Source: Hetaerina americana
Taxonomy: Eukaryota > Arthropoda > Insecta > Odonata > Calopterygidae
Direction of reading: 5' to 3'
Assembly: GCA_022747635.1 (NCBI GenBank)
Contig: JAKTNV010000005.1
Span: 89,109,469-89,173,468, forward strand
Length of the DNA: 64,000 nucleotides
Shown: positions 36,791-48,303 of the stretch, piece after piece
Layout of the letters: every line of letters begins with the position of its first letter
Numbering within the stretch: the first letter of the stretch is position 1
The notes under the pieces: generated by a model
The model's database searches: none
The model's input: the letters and a program-made list of their open reading frames with translations, nothing else
What the model was told of the DNA's origin: nothing
Position numbers and translations under genes: made by a program

Positions 36791-38849
36791 TAATTAATGG
36801 TTATGGCCCTTTGTCTGACTGACTAATTAACACTTGTTCTTCCGCAATCCTAATTTGTTTGAAGAGATTCCCACCTTCCATCAGTCCAACCTTTCCCAAG
36901 TCTCGTTTAATGTTTCCTCCGAAAATATATTGAGGAGAATAAGGGATAACAGGCATGCCCGTCTAACGGCCCTTACTGCCCATCCCGACTCTTCAATCGC
37001 AATCCGCACCTGTGTAGTCCTACCTTTATAATAAAAAGTAAATATTTTATACCAATTTTTTAGAAAATTAATTTACGCGTGATAAGAATTCACACACATT
37101 CCGGTATTTCGGTACGTATTACACTTGCATACAAATTTCTCTCATGCCTACTCCAAAAATCCTGAAAATCATTATCTGCCAGTAAATCCTAATTTTGAAT
37201 TGTTTGGAAGCGTGACTCCGTCGACTTGGCATGTGGGTCGTCCTTTATGTCTCCGCGGAACGATCTGGAATCGGTTGGAAAAGTGATGAGCGGTCTTTTG
37301 CTTATGGTCGACTATGTAGGCTATGCACTGATCGGATGTGAAAAGGTTGTCACGTACTCCCAGTTACTATTTGCTCGACAGACGTCTGGGACGCTTCCAT
37401 CATTCCTTCCAACTCCGGTTTTATTCAGCTACTTCTCTTTTTGCCATCTCATTTATTTTTAATCTCATAATACGTATTGATTTTTAAATTTAAATTTTGA
37501 ATTCCCATATCATTGTACTGAAGTCGTATTAAAAAACTGTGTGTATACTTTTAGAGCAAAACACCCGGTATTTTATTGTTATAAACATTGTGTTTAATTT
37601 TAAAATATCTCTTTTTAAAGGGGTAAAGGATTTTACTTCCGTGGATCATTGGTTGTCTACCGTCGTCATTTTATTGCCGAATAAACTTTATCTCATTGAA
37701 TTAGATTACATCAAGGCAAAACCTACTGTTAGGCCCGATAGTGGTAGACATAGAAATCTCCTTCGGGCGACTTCAATTTGCTGCAAGCCTCGACGAAGAT
37801 GCGAGTGAAATGAGGTCGTAACACTTCTAGTTTTCTTTCATCCAATTTTGTCGTGTATCGTTTCATTCGCGACTTGGTTAACATAATTAATTCATTTTTT
37901 AACGCACAAACTCTATTTAGATTCTGTTCTCAATAAAAATTTACGGTAGCATGTCACTGCGAACCCCATTGGATGTTGTCATTTACCACGAGTAATTTAG
38001 TTATTAGTTTGAAGTAAATTTCCAATTGGAATCAAATAATCGTTTCGAACAATAAAATACAATCTGCTGACTTACCGAAGAGCATCCAGTTGTAGAAATA
38101 TTCGGAATCACCACAGATACCAGGCATCAATCCAGAAAGGATTAAGCTGGTGAAGCTAAGGTCACTTATGTTTATTGGCTAGCGAAACACTGGGTACACT
38201 ATTTAACACAGTTAAAAAAGTTTTTTTCTTCCCTTATCTGAAAATCTATATAGTATTTGTTGTAAAAATTGATAATATCTACTGTACTGTAGAGTTACGA
38301 TGTATCACATGCACAAAAAGCAAATGTTTCAATTATGAATGTTCTTAGGTCTATAATTTTTTCCTATTATGAAGATGAAACGCTCACAATTGTATTTGAC
38401 ATCCATCGCAGTGGTTGATGCGCTACTGAAGATCGCAGCCTTCGTGTGTGTAATTATTTTTCTCGCACGGGTAGATGTCAAGTGCAAATGCCAAAACGAC
38501 CGTGACTGATGAACACCATTTGATTCCTCAAGGAACTTCTTCCACACATATTTCACCTAACACTAATATTCAGGAACACAAGATATTCCAACATTCCAAG
38601 TTCTTCGTACGTCACCCGTTTTTATTTCGATCGGCTGTTGAAGTCACCGTCCGGCGTTGAAGTCTCCAATCAGCCCCGATCTTTACAACCAATCGCAGAT
38701 CACGTATATCCTCCATGCACTTCGATATTTGAATCACCTTTCCGGTCCCTTTGCTTTTCACTATATTTCCGCTACGGAACTTCGTATCATCAATGTTACT
38801 CTGCACAAGAACTTCGAATCCCTTAATCGAACGGAATCACCCTTCCGCG

Positions 38850-39280
38850 ACTCACCAAGGCCGAGTGCCAGTTTTGACTGCGACGGGGTCTAATTTTCTA
38901 TGAATCTCACCTCCTCCACCATCCCTTCCGCATCCCGCCCTCGCCGTTAACGGGTCGCCACGGCTGCATAACGGGAACGAGCCCATCCCTCCTCTGGCAA
39001 GGCACTCCCCTCCCCGCTCTCCTCGCTGAGTGACGATGCGCAAGGGAAGAGGGCTTCAAGGTGAAGGCTTTGACTTCACCAACCCTCGGTCATTCGCTGA
39101 AGGCCTCTGCGATGTGGTTCCGTTGGGAATTTCATCTTTCCGGTTCCAGTAAAAGCGATCCATCGGAGTGGGCCCATCGACTTAATGACTTACTCCGAAT
39201 CCTCGGGTCCCATCTCTCACCGTCGTGTGGTCGTGCGAGCCAATTGAGATTTTCCTTTCATCTCCGCCATTGTTTATGAG
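38850..39280. other. GC-rich patch
   Basis: This block of raised GC has moderate CpG density. The short frames in it show no recognisable domain. No splice-bounded exon could be supported. Confidence 0.3.
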
Positions 39281-39568
39281 TGTGTAGATAAGGTACTTCG
39301 AAACTCCTTACGCCTTCTCTGGAGTCGGCGTCGTTAACTTCAGCTTATTTTACCGATTTTTCACTTTAATATACCTTTATATACTTTATATACCTTCAAG
39401 AGAGGAAGGGCAAGTGAATACTTAGATTTGAATTTAAGGTAGAAATCTTGCAACTGTATTCGCGTCAGCTCCCCTTTCCCATTTTATGATGAATATAAAT
39501 CGATATAGGACTATTATCAACATTATAAATTTTGGTGAACCAACAAATTTCAACGTTCAATACTTTTT

Positions 39569-40135
39569 TTAAGAGAATGGTTTGGCCGTAGCGTGCATAG
39601 ATCCTTGCTTATTCCACTCCTGAAACGATGGATTCCGCCTCAGTATTTGAATTACCCTCCTATCAATCCAAGAAAAGTGTATAAACACCTGGTACTTATG
39701 CCAACTTGACACCGCTCTTTCCTCGTAAACATCTCGTATCACACAAGACGTTTTTATTTTATAGAAATTCCTCTTTATTGGGAAAATCCCAAGAAGATGT
39801 GAGTTGTGTCCGAGCCCATCAGTCGGGAGTCTAAATCCCTCACATTTAGGACGGACGCCTTCTTGACGGGTGTCCAAACTCGTAAGACAGCAAGGGGTAC
39901 GCGGAATTAAAAACCGATATCGGCCGCTGAATTTAGGACACATGGAGTGTACTTCAAAATCGATTCTAGATAGGAGACCCCAGAATAGCAAGAACTGAAA
40001 TTGTGGAACTCTGACGGAAGTAATTGTGGCGGGGGAATGTTTGCAAATCACTAATGAATGAATCAAGTGCGCCTGAATATAAAAAAGTCTACGCGCTGTA
40101 AAGCCTATCTTAAAACAATTAATTATAAGAAACAA
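39569..40135 (-). other. 188-codon open frame, not recognised
   Basis: This uninterrupted frame is one of the longest in the window outside the GMC gene. The N-terminal third is hydrophobic and aromatic (IINCFKIGFTARRLFYIQAH), and the rest is mixed with several Cys and His. No domain, signature or family is recognisable. There is no supporting promoter or splice context, so it may be chance or the remains of an old mobile element. Confidence 0.15.
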
Positions 40136-40864
40136 TAATCTAAAGCCTAAGCTAGGTATTATATATTATAAGATACCAAACTACCGTTATTGAAATGAAA
40201 TACTACCGTAAATATAAATAAAAACTACAAAACGGATAACCTGTAAAGAAAAAACTATTTTATCAGTTCAAGGATTCTTACGCACGCATGTCTTCTTTTC
40301 TCTGCTATCCTGTTGTAATGAGGTATGTTTTTGGACGGTCTCCAACGCCTATTATTTTCAATATTCCTCATGCTCGCACTACATCATTTCCTTCTTCATT
40401 TTTTGGCGAAAGAAAACAAGTACGACTTGTATTCCCTACACGCAATTGTATAAACCACTAAATTAATGAAACATATGGTAAAAATAAAAATGTAAAATAA
40501 AAAGACCAAAATGATTATAAAGTGAACTTTGATGCTTTAAAAAACCGCTCTGGGCACTGGCTACCATCTCGTCTATCTCATATTCTCTTTCGCCCCATTT
40601 TAGGACCCATCGTCAGTGTCTAGATTCATTTGTCACCTGTAATTTCCCATTCTTAGGTGCATAGATGGCAGTGCTACTGCGTAGGGCGTCTAAACTCAAG
40701 CTGCTCTTTTAATAGGCACCCTAATTGGGAACCAGCGTGGATGTTGCTGTAAAGAGGAAGGGTCAAACCTCTTTTCATTGGCGGAATAGTTGAGCCAATA
40801 ATCGTATTTCATGTGAGATGAGTCGAAGCCCTTGACTAACGGTGCAAAATATAAATTGGCATCG

Positions 40865-41130
40865 GCTGGCCGCGATAGGAAAGCCGGTATCTAACGCGCC
40901 GGTCTGGTCACCCCAAGGTCAATGGTTCGAATCCTGCCGTGGGTAGAGACACTAATGACCTGTTTTCATAGTTCAGAATGTGATGTAACCATGGTGATGT
41001 TATTATTATGACATAGGACCTTACAAGCCATGCTAGGGTGTGTAACGGGTGATTACCCACCAAACTCATTTTGGCCCAAAATACCTTTCCCCGCCAGCGC
41101 AGTCGGACAACGTGATTCTGTTACATTATT
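40865..41130 (+). repeat. SINE-B, fuller tRNA-derived copy
   Basis: The head contains a perfect box B GGTTCGAATCC (40924-40934), preceded at tRNA-like spacing by the box A-like region GGTATCTAACGCGCCGG (40885-40901). A body of about 190 bases follows, including GCTAGGGTGTGTAACGGGTGA and AGTCGGACAACGTGATTCTG. A second, headless copy lies at 30068-30170 on the other strand, which confirms a dispersed family. It is not a functional tRNA gene. Confidence 0.75.
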
Positions 41131-41149
41131 GCTCTTGGGAGAAATGACA

Positions 41150-41490
41150 TCTTAATTTTACACTAATCTCTTTAATTTTATTGACATGATCTCTTCTACC
41201 GTAGAACAAGGGGACTAATAATACATTTTGCGCATCATCCCTAAAGAGACATCCTTCCAATTAATGCAAGACTAGAAGAATCTGTAATTCAACCTTTGCT
41301 CCGTGAGTGTCTCAGCATAGCTCCTCTAATAATTTTCATACGCTTCTCAGTATCTCAGAACAGTGTTATACAAATATTGTTCCCCTACGCTGCTCGCGAT
41401 CCTCTCCGACAATCAGTCCAACTTCATGAGGATACCATATTCTAAACGAGGCCTAACGAGCGAAAGATGACATTAAAAAAAATTCTTTTC
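41150..41490 (-). mobile_element. Possible jockey-like RT C-terminal remnant
   Basis: The minus strand near 41475-41430 can be read, with one frame change, as FRSLVRPRLEYGI. This resembles the S-L-V-R-P-x-L-E-Y-x-x-x-V-W region after the RT catalytic core of jockey-type elements. The rest is too decayed to read. Confidence 0.4.
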
Positions 41491-41736
41491 GTCACATTTC
41501 CCCATTAATCTTATAATAAATCAAATAAGTCATAATCTTTTGTTAGCTTGTCCACATAGTCCCCGTATGTGTTTCACTCGGGAGAGGTCGTGAGTGAGAA
41601 TAATGCAAAAGTTGGGAATCCTACTGAAAGCTCCTCCAATCTACTAATTATGGATTAGCGTCGACGTGGCATTATCAATTGAGTCTTTTATTGTCTCTTT
41701 ACTGAAACCCTGTCCTCTTGTCTCTCTTTCCTCCAG

Positions 41737-41831
41737 GAGGATGCTGTGGCTCGACGAAGAAAACAACCATCGTGGGAGGATGGGCGTGGGCCTGGTGGTT
41801 GGTCACGGACGTGCAGCGACTCTCCCTCGAA
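41737..41831 (+). CDS. flo-2: Flotillin-2, internal coding exon A
   Basis: This 95-bp exon starts after the pyrimidine-rich acceptor CTCTCTTTCCTCCAG (ending 41736) and stops before the donor GTAAGT (41832-41837). It encodes GGCCGSTKKTTIVGGWAWAW and continues WLVTDVQRLSLE. This is close to residues 17-49 of insect flotillin-2, in the N-terminal membrane-associating part of the SPFH/PHB domain. The first base of its first Gly codon comes from the preceding exon (phase 1), and the exon ends in phase 0. Flotillin-2 is a membrane-microdomain scaffold on the cytosolic face of plasma and endosomal membranes, paired with flotillin-1. The preceding exon, expected to encode the short N-terminus beginning MGN, was not found, so the upstream intron is at least about 41.7 kb if that exon is off the left edge. 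Confidence 0.93.
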
Positions 41832-43849
41832 GTAAGTTTGAGTATTCCTTTGTATTACTATTATTATTTTTACCCCTCAGCAGCAATTAATACGGGGCGG
41901 GGGAGCACCTCGCCTGCAGCTCCCACGTCCACTCTCGGCGCCCCACCCCAGCGAGGGAGCACGCACAACACACCGAAGGCATCCATTTTCGCTAATGCTA
42001 CGTTCCAAGAGATACCTGCAGAACATTATGCTGCATCAAAAAACTACTTCGATTTCTGTTGTATTCAAATATTTGCATAGCATTGATATAATGTTTTTTT
42101 CTGATTAAGTTTACTTATATAAAAGGCAATTTATGGGTACAATACTGGCTAATAATTGACTCCGCGGAGTGTGGTTTTTTTGTCTTTTCTAACCAGTTGG
42201 CGAATTATAGTCAAATGCTCAGTATTTCAAGGAAATTACTTTTCGAAAAATTGTTGAATATTAGAGAAATAATCATTCCGCCTCTCTTCTGTTTATTAAA
42301 AAAGGAAGCGACGTAATAAAGCGTTAAAATGGAGACGTGAAAGGAGTCGTTGAGTAGAATTATCTACGACGAATTTTGTACGAATGCTTACTTCATTGTT
42401 TACATTCATTTCTCATCTCATGCAAACCAAGTGAATCTAAGCTGTAGTCAACGCCTTCATCTATCAGCACCGATGAGGTTTTTCTCTGCTATCCTTTTAA
42501 AGACAAGCGTGATATAGTATAACATGATGTATGGGGACTTACTTCATGAATTCCAACCACAGGCTCCATGTATGCAATTGACTACATCTAGTTGTTGTCA
42601 ATTCCTCATCGTCAACCCAAAGTAATGTTGTGTGTTTCATTGAAACAGACTGCTTGCAATGCTCATCCTTATTGACGCCTAGCGCGCTTACATTTTACAA
42701 TGCCACCAAATGTTCTGATGATAGAAAAAATACGGAGTTTCAAACATCATAAGACTAAAACAACTTTGCAAGTTGTGTACGCGCCTACGTTATGTAATGT
42801 CATGTCAAGCAGGACTTAGTAGATGAGTAGGGTAAGAAGTGCAGTGATGCATTGTCCCTGGATCAATAAAAAATCCATCTTGACCAGTGGACTGCGGTCA
42901 GCTAATATTAATAACTAAAATATGCCAGTGCCATCGGTGTTCGATGGAATTAAAAAACTCGAATATTTCAGCAGTTGATGAAACTTTATGATTCCGACCC
43001 ATAGTCGTTCGCCACTGGCTATTTAGGTCACAACGCAACTTAACATAAACGAGAAACACGTCAATGTCAAAATCCTGGAGTGAAATCTGAGGGATTTCAG
43101 GTTTTAGAGAACAGAATTCCTCCACAGAGGGAGTTGAACTTTAGTACATCTTGATATTCCATACTTGTCTACGCATTGGCTCTGTTTAAAATTCACGTAT
43201 TCTGGTCTGAGATTTGATGAGATGTTAATGGAACGGCGATTTATTGATTTCCATCCGAGCTTGTGGCCCGCATTCAGGGCATTCCTGACGTCATTTGGGA
43301 GGCGGGGTCGGCGTACGTAAGTAAACAACGATCGCGTTTTTTTCCTGAATGTGGTCTCCAATTCACGCGAGTCGGGGAGACGTTGTGAGAGCGTTCCCTA
43401 TGGCACTTGAGACGGAGAGAACATTTCGAGTATTCGTGTCTCTTTTTTTATTCTGAATGTCTCCCTGTTTCTGGGTGAGGTTGTTCGATCAAGTGTGTTG
43501 AACTTCAGTAGATGACCACGCGTTTAATGATCATGGTCGAAGCATTAGGTGTATTGGAAGGATGTACGCGATGGTAAACCACGCAAACGAGGGGCTCGCA
43601 TTCGTCCCGTGGGTCCTATTCTTAAATTAAGTTCACAATGAACACACAAGAATCTCCTGTTTCGTCGCTCTAATCCTACCTGGCCTTTTGCATCCCCGTC
43701 GCACTTTCTGGAATTGAGGGACTGTTTTTTTTATTTTCCCCATTCGTTAGCAAGTATTTTGTTCAAGTTTACAATGGATTAGGCAAGGAGAGATTTAATA
43801 AATTGATAAGCAATGTCAGTATTTCAGTGAATGCGTAAAGTATTCAGGG

Positions 43850-44345
43850 CTTATTTACTGTGATGTCGTTATTGAATGTTTCAGCGGTGAGTTTCATTCC
43901 TTTTGAGTCCAGGAGGATTGTGCGAAATTTAGATTTCTTCTGTCTTTGACTAATTGGAGTGTAAGTTCCAATATTAAGAGAATATGTCATCTTCAACATC
44001 AGGATTTCAATCCTGAGATTTCTCTGCTGCAGCCCTTCGTTTTCTCTATTCAGTGTCAATTCCCTCACCTCTTGATAGCTTCTCTTTTTTACGTCCTTCT
44101 TAACTTGTCCTACAGGTATTTGTTACTTGTCCCTTGGTCTTCCTTTGGGAAACTTCCCTTCTATTACGTTTTTGACTCCATATGTAGTTTTACTCTGCCG
44201 TAGTGTTCTCTCCATTAAATGCTTTTCTCTTCTGCTCTTCAATATACGTACTTCCTCTTTCCTCAATTTCGATGTCCATTCAATCTTCAGAATTCTTATC
44301 CATCGCCATGTTTCAAAGGCTTCTTTTACTCGTTGGTCCACTTAA
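43850..44345 (-). mobile_element. Non-LTR retrotransposon, C-terminal remnant in flo-2 intron
   Basis: The 72-codon minus frame at 44341-44123 contains VKEAFETWRWIRILKIEWTS and KLRKEEVRILKSRREKHLME, and ends in KGRPRDK. This matches the LINE C-terminal block F-E-M-W-x-W-R-R-M-L-K-I-x-W-T and the closing G-R-G-R-P-R motif. The copy is 5'-truncated and antisense to flo-2. A hybrid + strand frame (44127-44345) is its shadow. Confidence 0.65.
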
Positions 44346-45004
44346 CCAAGTTCTGTGTCTCTAATCTATAGATCGGAGAACCATGCGCCATACGAAGCAT
44401 AATGAATTTGTATGCCTCCTAATTTGGGGCCATTAGTGAGTAAGTAGCCTTACCCATGACTTAGAAAAAATAAGTAATGTGATTAATCTTAAAACGGAAA
44501 TTTGAAATTTTATTTTCAGATTGAAATTTTTACTGATGTAAGGTTCTAAATATTTGGCAAACCAAAAACACTATTCAATCACCGTGTAATACATTCCGGG
44601 ACCTATGTTGGTAAAAAAATAAATTACTGACACTGTAATAGAAGAATCTGTATATGTTGTACAAAATCAAGACTGTAGCCGAATTTTGCTATTATGTATG
44701 TAAACATTTTAAGTACATTCCTAAACGTTGTGTCTGCCCAAGTGATCTCGGTTCAAGCAGCGTTTATATGCCTATGGTTGAATCTCTTATCTATTTTATG
44801 AGAGAAATGTAAGAATAATTAAGAAATTTTGCATCCATGTCCTGGAAGATTGTGTACTAATCGGGGTATCATAGGGACAAATATGAGGAGTGGTGAATTG
44901 ATAAGGTAATCCGTTAGGTTCAGTTGGAGAAGTGTAAATATTCATTTTTGCATCGCGGCGGAAACATTTTCCATAAAATACTTTGAAAGACATATTATCC
45001 GGTT

Positions 45005-45180
45005 AATGTTGAATTGGGCAGGTAACCCTCTCGCCAGCCTGCTTGTAGGTAGCATGTTCAAAATCCAACCGCCGGACATAGACGTAGCTTCTTAGATTGT
45101 ATCGTTGTGTCGTATATGACATGAACCGTGTGGAATCAGTCGTCGGTGGACCTTACAAATGCAGACTTTTTTATCATTGA
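45005..45180 (+). repeat. Possible decayed tRNA-derived SINE
   Basis: A B box-like GTTCAAAATCC occurs at 45056-45066, preceded by a tRNA-like arrangement (GGTAACCCTCTCGCCAGCC). Further on, GGACCTTACAAATGC resembles the SINE-B body (AGGACCTTACAAGCCATGC). It may be a diverged SINE-B copy. The match is weak. Confidence 0.3.
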
Positions 45181-45609
45181 TCGTAGGCATTAGATCGAAT
45201 TGATGCGTGGCTCTCATCCTAAGCCTCAACGCGGGAGTGTGGCACGGAGGGCTCTGTATCCCGACCCCCGTTGTGATGAGACTTTAGAAACACGAGCAAT
45301 TGTAATGGCATTTAGATTTGTTCCAGGCTCAACTGAAATTTCATTGATTCATTAAAAATCATTTCTTATCCGAAACTATTTCGTAAAAAAAATGTATTTA
45401 GTAGATTATGCGTCATCGTCAAGTTCGTGATTCGCGTCACTCCTTTGACCGTAATGACCGCAATTGTATGATGTGTGTGCTGAAGTTTTCAAATCAGTGA
45501 TTCCTGCGTTTGACTTCAGTCGCCTATTAATGTTTCTGAAACAATTATTTTTTTGTTAATGGAAGTCTACCATTTAAACTAAGTAGTTTTGAAATATACG
45601 TAGAATAGC

Positions 45610-46110
45610 CACCAGTTATACAGGCCTGTATCTATAAGCCGCTCCTGACTCGACACAAAGCGACGCCCTACAATAGAATAAAGTGTTTTTCAATTCCGCA
45701 TACCTTCTGTTTCCCTTCAATCTGTCCGGCATCTCTATCCTTTCCCGACCCTTCCTTGTTTGTCCAACGTCCTCCTCTCTATCAGTCTTCAGCATGCCAT
45801 CGCTAATCAAAATGGTTTGCATCCATCTTTCCTGCCTCCTTTGGATCTCTCCTCTCTCACCATGCCCAGCGCTTCTTCGTTTGTTTTCCTATCCGTCTAT
45901 TTTACCTTTTCCATCCTTCTCTACACCCATACCTTAAAATTCCCCTATCGACACCTATCATTTTTCTTCGACGTCCACGTCTCCATGCCGCATAGATCCA
46001 CGCTCCATATTAAAGTTTCCACTTATCTTTTTCTGACGTAATTCTTCAAGTTCCTTGTCAACTTAAACATATATGACCTGAAAAATGGCTCACATGCTCT
46101 TCCCGTACTT
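45610..46110 (-). mobile_element. Non-LTR retrotransposon, C-terminal remnant in flo-2 intron
   Basis: The minus strand reads, with frame changes, GMGVEKDGKGKI, RKTNEEALGMVREERS and QTILISDGMLKTDREE, then an intact stretch ending YAELKNTLFYCRASLCV. This matches the same C-terminal order as the other copies and shares its last block with the + copy at 15.4 kb. The 68-codon minus frame 45822-45616 is the best preserved part. Confidence 0.65.
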
Positions 46111-46334
46111 AACCGAGATCCCCAAAAGCCGTAGCCTCTCAACAGGTTTTCCAGTAATCGAAACGTTTTAGAGTTTGCACAATACCCCCACACACCACGC
46201 TGAACTCGCTACCTTGTGGTGATCTGGTGGACTGGTTATCCCGCAGGCTCTCCGCCATCAACATTCTTTAGCTCAACATAACAGTTTCAGGCTTAAATTT
46301 GTGGAATTCCTTCATGTTAAGGGTAGAAATCTGT

Positions 46335-46540
46335 AGCTCTTATTCTTTATTTATTCAGTATTAGTCCGAAAACAGCACATTTTGGCCTTTACATCGAACT
46401 ATTAACAACGATAACAATGGACACATTTACAAACACCCAAGCCCTAGATGGAGGGAAACTAACCCAGCCGGTAATCGAACCCGCGACCCTTGGAATGGCA
46501 GACGAGGACGTTACCCCGCCGCCACCGGGGTCGGTTTAGC
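46335..46540 (-). repeat. SINE-D, tRNA-derived, antisense in flo-2 intron
   Basis: On the minus strand the sequence has a box A-like GGTGGCGGCGGGG and a box B GGTTCGATTAC (46481-46471) at tRNA-like spacing. A body of about 130 bases follows, with an AAATAAAGAAT-type A-rich end near 46345. This layout fits a tRNA-derived SINE with a simple A-rich tail. No second copy was found in the window. Its head starts about 215 bp from flo-2 exon B. Confidence 0.6.
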
Positions 46541-46752
46541 TCATCTGTCACGGAAATCGGTCGCATATAATGGATCTCGCCTGCCTAAACACTGCCATAT
46601 CGTGTGGACCAAGTAAGTCGTTAAGGAGAATAGTGAACCGAAAAATGACATGTATCATATGATAACATGTATGAACGAGCTGAATAATAGCGGCGCAGGG
46701 TAGCAAATGTCTTTTTTGAAGACTCTCTCCTTCCATCTCCCCACCCTCGCAG

Positions 46753-46954
46753 GTCATGACGCTGAACCCGATGTGTGAGCACGTGGAGACGGCGCAGGGA
46801 GTGCCCCTCACGGTCACCGGCGTGGCGCAGTGTAAGATCATGAAGGCGGAAGAGCTGCTGCAGACGGCCTCCGAACAGTTCCTTGGGAAGACCACAAAGG
46901 AAGTCAAGATGACCGTTTTGCAGACCCTCGAAGGCCACCTGAGAGCCATCCTCG
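46753..46954 (+). CDS. flo-2: Flotillin-2, internal coding exon B
   Basis: This 202-bp exon lies between the acceptor CCACCCTCGCAG (ending 46752) and the donor GTGAGT (46955-46960). It encodes VMTLNPMCEHVETAQGVPLT and continues through VTGVAQCKIMKAEELLQTAS to a C-terminal LEGHLRAIL plus the first base of the next Gly codon. It joins exon A in phase 0 to give the continuous family sequence ...QRLSLE-VMTLNP.... This is the core of the SPFH/PHB domain and is nearly invariant in animals. The following exon, expected to continue TLTVEEVYKDRD, is not seen in the remaining 17 kb, so the next intron is long or the exon was missed. Confidence 0.95.
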
Positions 46955-47196
46955 GTGAGTACACTGGCCGCTTTCCTTCCCGGCGGCCCGCGCGTGAGGC
47001 CCTGGCGATGAGGACCGAACTCCCGTTTACGCAGAAGTATCGAATCGCGAATCTCATTCCTTGACAATGAATCTTGCATTATCATTTCTAATGGCGACTT
47101 TCACGCCAAGTAAAAGAAAATATTTTCTTTTAATGTTTTCTAAAACTTGAACGAAAAATGAAATTTCTTGGTGAATAGGGTTCGATGGTTCGGTGT

Positions 47197-48303
47197 TACT
47201 AAAGTACGACGGGTTGTCTTAAAGTTTAAATTATTACTGAATAATAATCAAGATATAAAATTAATTTTTATTTGTTATTCGTAAGATTTCTATACACAGG
47301 TACCGTCAAGAGTCATACATTTCTCCGTAGATTTATTGACCTTTAGAAGGCCGTCAATGTTCAACTCAGATTTCTTCGAAAGCCATTGTTCCACTTCAGG
47401 AACGATGTCATTTTTGTTGACAAATTCTCGACCCTGCAATAGTTTTTTGGAATATGGTAATGAGAAAAAGTCATTTGGGGTGAGATCGGGACAATGGAAC
47501 GAATGTGGTGAAATTTCAAAGCCACATCGCTTCGATTCCTCAACCGCACCTCGAGATGGGTGAGCATTGTCGGCAGGAAGACGGATCCCTTTGTTGTTCA
47601 TACTGCGCCGCTTACTCTTCAGATCATAACGCAATGAGTTCAGCAGTGTGCAGAAATAGGCCCCAGTGTTAGTTGACCCTTCTCCAGGTATTCTGTTTAG
47701 ATGACTCCACGACAGTCCCAAAAAACAGACCGTATGACTTTCCCTGCAGACTTCTGCGCCATAGTCTTCTTGGGGGAAGGTGAGTAGCTTCCCACTCCTT
47801 GTTCCTCCCTTTGGTTTCTGGATCATGTTGATATAGCCAAGTTTCATTGATTGTTACCAAGGGACCAAAATAATCCTCTTCATCATCATGCCCTCGACAG
47901 TTCGCGCCGTCTTAGCTTCTTAACAGGAGTCAGTACGAGTCGTGGAACCCAACGTGCTGACCCCTTTGACGTGTGCCGTTATTCGTGAATAATTTTCCTC
48001 ACACTACCGTACCTAGATAGTTTTCATTCATGATCATTTAGAGGATTGCTTTTTCGGTTCAATAGGATTAAGTCCTCCACTTTATTCACTGTGACAGCGT
48101 CGTCCCTGGGTCTTCCACTTCTTGGACCACCTGTAAGGGACATGTGGCCAGTTTGAAAATTCCTTTTGCACCTAACAACTTTGTTGTGCCATGATGGGCT
48201 ATCATTTCCATAAACAGCCATCATTTCATCTTTGGATTTTCCGGGCACTATAACCTTTCAAATGAAGGAACTTAATAGCACGGCGAGCCTCTATCCTCTC
48301 CAT
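47197..48303 (-). pseudogene. Mariner (DD34D-type) transposase, near full-length but broken
   Basis: It begins with the ATG at 48303 reading MERIEARRAIKFLHLKGYSA, the first helix-turn-helix. It then shifts frame (48248-48024: TGGPRSGRPRDD is the linker typical of mariner transposases). It shifts again at 47860 to INETWLYQHDPETK, where the first catalytic Asp (normally in GDETW) is Asn. The last segment (to 47290) carries the second and third catalytic aspartates in PADNAHPSRGAVEES and CPDLTPNDFF, with 32 residues between them instead of 34. At least three frame changes and the lost Asp make it inactive. About 340 codons in total fits mariner length. The left end may lie near 47197 (TCTTAAAGTTT region), but I could not match an inverted repeat at the other end. 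Confidence 0.75.

Larger units (their letters stand above)
36791..40864. other. Spacer without a recognised gene
   Basis: No known exon or repeat is recognised. It holds a GC-rich patch (38850-39280) and one long motif-free frame (40135-39569), listed separately. Confidence 0.4.
41832..46752 (+). other. flo-2: flo-2 intron between exons A and B
   Basis: This 4,921-bp GT-AG intron has donor GTAAGT and acceptor CGCAG. The first 150 bases are GC-rich (41890-41975). It holds two antisense LINE remnants (43.85-44.35 and 45.6-46.1 kb), a weak tRNA-like sequence (45005-45180) and an antisense tRNA-derived SINE (46335-46540). Nothing is recognised at 41980-43850. Confidence 0.85.

Noticed and set aside
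40885..40950. Possible tRNA gene on the + strand
   Set aside because: The B box is perfect, but the sequence continues into a SINE body repeated at 30.1 kb, and no closing acceptor stem is seen.
46548..47085. 154- and 169-codon minus-strand frames over the flo-2 exon
   Set aside because: They are shadows of the conserved + strand flotillin exon.
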